From contig NZ_JABCQO010000010.1 in NCBI RefSeq assembly GCF_015244675.1, forward strand, positions 32,832-96,831: a stretch of 64,000 bases of DNA, read 5' to 3'. The notes under the pieces were generated by a model. It was not told the origin of the DNA, did no database searches, and saw only the letters and a list, made by a program, of their open reading frames with translations. The translations under genes were made by a program, and so were the position numbers. This DNA comes from Gluconobacter cerevisiae (GTDB lineage: Bacteria; Pseudomonadota; Alphaproteobacteria; Acetobacterales; Acetobacteraceae). Positions 60,087 through 64,000 of the stretch are shown here, piece by piece (the first letter of the stretch is position 1; the number at the start of each line of letters is the position of its first letter).

Positions 60087-61172
60087 ATGGATATGCAGTA
60101 TCGTCAGCTTGGTCGCTCGGGCCTGAAGATTTCAGCACTCAATTTCGGATCGGTTACATTCGGCGGGCAGGGCAATTTTGCCGCCACTGGCAAGGTGGAC
60201 GTCGCGGAGGCCACGCGGATGGTGGACATCTGCGTCGAGCATGGCGTGAACATGTTCGACACGGCGGATGCCTATTCCGGTGGCGAGGCCGAGGAAATTT
60301 TGGGCCGTGTTCTTCAGGGACGCAGCCGCGAACTGCTCGTGACCTCCAAGGTGCGTTTTCCGACGGGGAAGGGGCCGAACGAACAGGGTCTGTCGCGCCA
60401 TCACATTCTTAATGCCTGTGAAGACAGTCTGCGTCGTCTGGGGCGCGATCATATCGACCTCTATTATCTGCATGAATGGGACGGCCTGACGCCGGTCGAG
60501 GAAACGCTTGAGGCGCTCCAGACCCTGCGCGATCAGGGCAAGATCCGGTATGCGGGCATTTCCAATTTTGCAGGCTGGCAGGCCATGAAGCTGCTGGGCG
60601 CCGCAGAGCGGGATCGACTGATCGCTCCTGTCAGCCAGCAGCTCTACTATTCCCTTGAAGCGCGGGACGCCGAATATGAACTTCTGCCGCTTGCTGTGGA
60701 TCAGGGGCTGGGCGTTCAGGTCTGGAGCCCGCTCGCCTGTGGTCTGCTGACGGGGAAGTACCGTCGCGGCAAGACGGCGCCGGAAGATTCTCGCCGGATT
60801 TCCGGCTGGCCGGAGCCCGAAGTCCGGGATCTGAAAAAGCTCTACGATACCGTCGAGGTTCTGGTGCAAATCGCGGAAGAGCACAGCGTTTCCGCGGCGC
60901 GCGTGGCTCTGGCCTGGACGCTGCACAAACCGGGGATCACGTCGCTGGTTCTGGGAGCGCGCAAGGAGAGCCAGCTTCTGGACAATCTCGCTGCCGCGTC
61001 GCTCCGTCTGACGCAGGAGCAGGTTCGCAGACTGGACGATGTGAGTGCGCCGGACCTGATCTATCCGTACTGGCATCAGAACCGGAATGCGTTCGACCGT
61101 CTATCCAAGGCGGATCTTGTGTTGCAGGGGCCGGCAAAACGTCATCGCGATGCTCTTGAAACGAAAAAATGA
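60087..61172 (+). CDS. Aldo/keto reductase (361 aa)
   Basis: The catalytic tetrad is visible as Asp and Tyr in NMFDTADAYSGG, Lys in LVTSKVRFP and His in DLYYLHEWD. SNFAGWQAMKLL and the later WSPLACGLLTGKY and LVLGARKESQLLDNL form the NADP site. It resembles the YghZ/Tas branch. The substrate is unknown. The start is ATG 60087 with AAGGAG; the longer frame from 60045 lacks similarity. The sigma-32-like promoter of clpB overlaps its last codons. Confidence 0.88.
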   Translation: MDMQYRQLGRSGLKISALNFGSVTFGGQGNFAATGKVDVAEATRMVDICVEHGVNMFDTADAYSGGEAEEILGRVLQGRSRELLVTSKVRFPTGKGPNEQGLSRHHILNACEDSLRRLGRDHIDLYYLHEWDGLTPVEETLEALQTLRDQGKIRYAGISNFAGWQAMKLLGAAERDRLIAPVSQQLYYSLEARDAEYELLPLAVDQGLGVQVWSPLACGLLTGKYRRGKTAPEDSRRISGWPEPEVRDLKKLYDTVEVLVQIAEEHSVSAARVALAWTLHKPGITSLVLGARKESQLLDNLAAASLRLTQEQVRRLDDVSAPDLIYPYWHQNRNAFDRLSKADLVLQGPAKRHRDALETKK

Positions 61173-61184
61173 CTGCCTAAATAT
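61155..61184 (+). promoter_or_regulatory. Possible heat-shock (RpoH) promoter of clpB
   Basis: CTTGAA (61155-61160) and CCTAAATAT (61176-61184) are separated by 15 nt, close to the RpoH consensus CTTGAA and CCCATNT. It lies 79 nt before ATG 61263, with a hairpin-forming leader (TTGCCTCCGGGGGCGG) between. Confidence 0.5.
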
Positions 61185-61262
61185 TAGTCACAGGCCGTTG
61201 CCTCCGGGGGCGGCCAAGCACATCAATGCTGCCGTAACGGGGCATACGAGGACTTTAAGGCT

Positions 61263-63863
61263 ATGGACATTCAGAATTTTACCGAACGCAGCCAGGGCTT
61301 TCTTCAGGCCGCACAGACCATTGCGCTTCGGGACTACAACCAGCAGCTCACGCCCGAGCATCTGCTCAAAGCCCTGCTGGACGATGAACAGGGCGCGGCA
61401 TCCGGCCTGATCCGTGCGGCAGGCGGCGATCCAAAGGTGGTTCAGACCGCCAATGACGCCGCGCTTGCCAAACTGCCGAAAGTGCAGGGTGCCGGTGCTG
61501 GCCAGCCCCAGATGACGCCGGATCTTGCCCGTCTGCTGGACGGTGCGGAATCTGCTGCGAAAGTCGCGGGCGACAGCCATGTGGCGCAGGACCGTCTGCT
61601 TGTGGCAATTGCCGCCAGCAATACGGCTGCGGGCAAGGCGCTTGTAGAGGGCAAGGCCAGTGCCGGGGCTCTGGAGCGTGCTGTTGCGGAAATTCGCAAG
61701 GGACGTACCGTCACGAGCGCATCTGCAGAAAATACGTTCGACGCCCTGAAGAAATACGCCCGTGACGTCACGGCTGTTGCGCAGGCCGGTAAGCTCGATC
61801 CGGTTATTGGCCGTGACGAGGAAATCCGCCGGACCATTCAGGTTCTGGCCCGTCGCAGCAAGAACAACCCGGTCCTGATCGGTGAGCCGGGCGTGGGTAA
61901 GACGGCGATTGTTGAAGGTCTCGCACAGCGGATCGTCAATGGCGACGTGCCTGAGGCCCTGCGTAACAAGAAGCTGATGTCGCTCGACATGGGCGCGCTG
62001 ATTGCTGGTGCGAAATATCGCGGTGAGTTCGAGGAGCGTCTGAAGGCTGTTCTCAAGGAAATCGAGACGGCTGAAGGCGAGATCATTCTCTTCATCGACG
62101 AAATGCACACCCTTGTCGGCGCTGGTCGGTCCGATGGGGCGATGGATGCATCCAACCTCATCAAGCCGGAATTGGCGCGCGGCACGCTGCATTGCGTGGG
62201 TGCGACGACGCTCGACGAATATCGCAAGTATATTGAGAAAGACGCGGCTCTGGCTCGTCGTTTCCAACCGGTTTTCGTGGGTGAGCCATCCGTAGCTGAC
62301 ACGATCTCGATCCTGCGTGGCATCAAAGAGAAGTACGAGCTGCATCATGGTGTTCGTATTACGGACAACGCCATCGTTGCGGCCGCAACCCTGTCGAACC
62401 GCTACATCACGGATCGCTTTCTGCCGGATAAGGCGATCGATCTGATCGACGAGGCTGCCAGCCGTCTGCGGATGCAGATCGACAGCAAGCCGGAAGCTCT
62501 GGACGAACTCGATCGCCGCATTATCCAGCTTAAGATTGAGCGGGAAGCCATCCGCAAGGAAGACGATAACGCGTCGAAGGATCGTCTGGTCGCGCTGGAG
62601 GCCGAACTTGCGGATCTGGAAGAGCAGTCCGATGCGATGGGCGCTGAATGGCATGCCGAGAAGGATCGGGTGAATGCGATTCAGAAGCTGAAAGAACAGC
62701 TCGATACCGCGCGTTCCGATGTGGAAGTGGCGCAGCGTCAGGGCAATCTCGGTAAGGCGTCTGAGCTGATGTACGGCCTGATTCCGAACCTTGAGGCCCA
62801 GATCGCCAAGGCGCAGGAAGAAGAGGACGCATCCTCCAAAAGTGGTCTGTTCGCCGATACCGTGACGGATCAAGGAATAGCCTCGGTTGTTTCCCGCTGG
62901 ACGGGTGTGCCGGTGGACCGAATGCTCGAAGGCGAACGCGCCAAGCTGATCCGCATGGAAGACACGCTTCGTGATCGTGTTGTCGGGCAGGAACAGGCCC
63001 TTGTGGCCGTGTCGAACGCCGTCCGCCGGGCGCGGGCGGGTCTTCAGGACCCGAACCGTCCTATCGGCTCGTTCCTGTTCCTTGGGCCAACGGGTGTTGG
63101 CAAGACCGAGTTAACCAAGGCTCTGGCGCAGTTCCTGTTCGATGACGAGAAGGCCCTGCTGCGGATCGACATGAGCGAGTTCATGGAGAAGCATGCGGTT
63201 TCCCGGCTGATCGGCGCGCCTCCGGGCTATGTCGGGTATGATGAAGGCGGTGTGCTGACCGAGGCTGTGCGCCGTCGTCCCTATCAGGTGATCCTGTTCG
63301 ACGAGGTGGAGAAGGCCCATGAGGACATCTTCAACATCCTGCTTCAGGTTCTTGATGATGGACGTTTGACTGACGGGCAGGGACGTGTGGTGGATTTCCG
63401 CAACACGATTATAGTCCTGACCAGCAATCTTGGGTCCGAGGTTCTGGCCAATCTGCCGGATGGTGAATCCGTGGACGAAGTCCGTCCGCAGGTGATGCAG
63501 GTCGTGCGTAATCACTTCCGACCGGAATTCTTGAACCGTCTGGACGAGATCATCCTGTTCTCCCGCCTGCAGCGAAAGGACATGGACCGGATCGTTAAGA
63601 TCCAGATCAGCCGTCTCCAGAAGCTGCTGGAAGATCGTAAGATCGACCTGGAGTTGGACGAGAAGGGAACGGAATGGCTGGCCGCAGAAGGGTACGATCC
63701 TGTTTACGGTGCCCGCCCGCTCAAGCGTGTCATCCAGCGCAGCTTGCAGAACCCGCTGGCCAGCCTGCTGCTTGAAGGGACCATCCATGATGGTGAAGCC
63801 GTAAAGGTTTCGGCCACTGACAATGCCCTTACGATTGATGGAAAGCCCGTTTCAGCGGGCTGA
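61263..63863 (+). CDS. clpB: ClpB disaggregase chaperone
   Basis: The protein has 866 residues: an N-terminal Clp repeat domain (1-145), first AAA+ domain ([28 protein letters not shown]), a coiled middle domain (about 405-525) and second AAA+ domain ([27 protein letters not shown]). A C-terminal lid with [13 protein letters not shown] closes the protein. Length and order are those of ClpB. With DnaK it resolves protein aggregates after heat stress. A heat-shock-like promoter lies upstream and a terminator follows. Confidence 0.97.
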   Translation: MDIQNFTERSQGFLQAAQTIALRDYNQQLTPEHLLKALLDDEQGAASGLIRAAGGDPKVVQTANDAALAKLPKVQGAGAGQPQMTPDLARLLDGAESAAKVAGDSHVAQDRLLVAIAASNTAAGKALVEGKASAGALERAVAEIRKGRTVTSASAENTFDALKKYARDVTAVAQAGKLDPVIGRDEEIRRTIQVLARRSKNNPVLIGEPGVGKTAIVEGLAQRIVNGDVPEALRNKKLMSLDMGALIAGAKYRGEFEERLKAVLKEIETAEGEIILFIDEMHTLVGAGRSDGAMDASNLIKPELARGTLHCVGATTLDEYRKYIEKDAALARRFQPVFVGEPSVADTISILRGIKEKYELHHGVRITDNAIVAAATLSNRYITDRFLPDKAIDLIDEAASRLRMQIDSKPEALDELDRRIIQLKIEREAIRKEDDNASKDRLVALEAELADLEEQSDAMGAEWHAEKDRVNAIQKLKEQLDTARSDVEVAQRQGNLGKASELMYGLIPNLEAQIAKAQEEEDASSKSGLFADTVTDQGIASVVSRWTGVPVDRMLEGERAKLIRMEDTLRDRVVGQEQALVAVSNAVRRARAGLQDPNRPIGSFLFLGPTGVGKTELTKALAQFLFDDEKALLRIDMSEFMEKHAVSRLIGAPPGYVGYDEGGVLTEAVRRRPYQVILFDEVEKAHEDIFNILLQVLDDGRLTDGQGRVVDFRNTIIVLTSNLGSEVLANLPDGESVDEVRPQVMQVVRNHFRPEFLNRLDEIILFSRLQRKDMDRIVKIQISRLQKLLEDRKIDLELDEKGTEWLAAEGYDPVYGARPLKRVIQRSLQNPLASLLLEGTIHDGEAVKVSATDNALTIDGKPVSAG

Positions 63864-63887
63864 CCGCGATAAAAGCGGGTTTGAACC

Positions 63888-63917
63888 AAAAAAAGCGCCG
63901 TTTAGGTGCTTTTTTCA
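63888..63917 (+). terminator. Terminator after clpB
   Basis: AAAAGCGCC pairs with GGTGCTTTT (one G-U), followed by a T-run. The last 80 bases of the window are AT-rich and show no gene. Confidence 0.75.
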
Positions 63918-64000
63918 TATTTTTATTATTTTGGTTTGTGAATGGATTATGGGGATAAGTTGGATTTGCGAGGGATTTTTGGGTGTTGGGAGTGTGAGTA

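Noticed and set aside
61176..61184. A phage-type TAAATA box before clpB
   Set aside because: It lies in the host region and fits the -10 element of a heat-shock promoter with CTTGAA 15 nt upstream.
61188..62873. Long minus-strand frame (561 codons) across clpB
   Set aside because: It is the antisense shadow of a well-conserved gene with strong third-position GC bias; no motif or ribosome site supports it.
1..64000. CRISPR arrays and insertion sequences
   Set aside because: No regularly spaced direct repeats and no transposase frame with terminal inverted repeats were seen.

Overview
The window comes from an acetic acid bacterium, most likely Gluconobacter or a close relative. The evidence is a GC-rich chromosome, a long-chain mannitol 2-dehydrogenase of the Gluconobacter type, periplasmic catabolic enzymes, and alphaproteobacterial pairs such as hisZ-purA. 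No database search was possible, so all names rest on motifs and remembered family features.

Positions 1 to about 21143 are one end of a temperate contractile-tail prophage that continues past the left edge. Its structural genes are on the minus strand and read leftward: head-tail connector, stopper, gp10-like completion protein, tail terminator, Mu gpL-like sheath, Mu gpM-like tube, tape measure with a lysozyme domain, then (after a lysozyme gene on the plus strand) tail chaperones with a -1 frameshift, then Mu-like baseplate proteins (gpN, gp44, gp45, gp46). No terminase, portal or capsid gene is present, so these must lie to the left. Positions 13.3-19.4 kb hold accessory genes, structured non-coding DNA and a replication pair ending in a T4 gp44/RFC-like clamp-loader ATPase. 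A tyrosine integrase (19709-21016) abuts a complete tRNA-Thr(UGU). The right junction cuts a host tRNA-Thr(UGU) at the base of its anticodon loop.

Three things stand out in the prophage. First, a box close to ATAAATA, like the T4 late promoter, recurs in most intergenic gaps upstream of late genes, in a phage that also carries a clamp-loader-like ATPase. Second, the host tRNA-Thr is broken by integration while the prophage supplies a divergent tRNA-Thr of the same anticodon. Third, the gene at 15539 has a leader of about 150 nt with competing hairpins, a 10-codon leader ORF and an arm complementary to its own start codon.

Positions 21.2-64 kb are ordinary chromosome: mrp, a DegP-type protease, a FUSC transporter, mannitol dehydrogenase, a DjlA-like co-chaperone, queG, a secreted purine nucleoside cluster (adenosine deaminase plus two NUP-family proteins), tgt-queA, a secreted tail-fibre-like protein in AT-rich DNA, mazG, argC, tRNA-Leu, serC-hisZ-purA, a degenerate protein kinase with a membrane partner, ftsY, mtaB-dapF, a methyltransferase, a DEAD-box helicase, a GT61 glycosyltransferase, PPK2, an SDR, algH-grxB, a DPP-IV-like peptidase, an aldo/keto reductase and clpB. 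Queuosine synthesis is represented three times (queA, tgt, queG).
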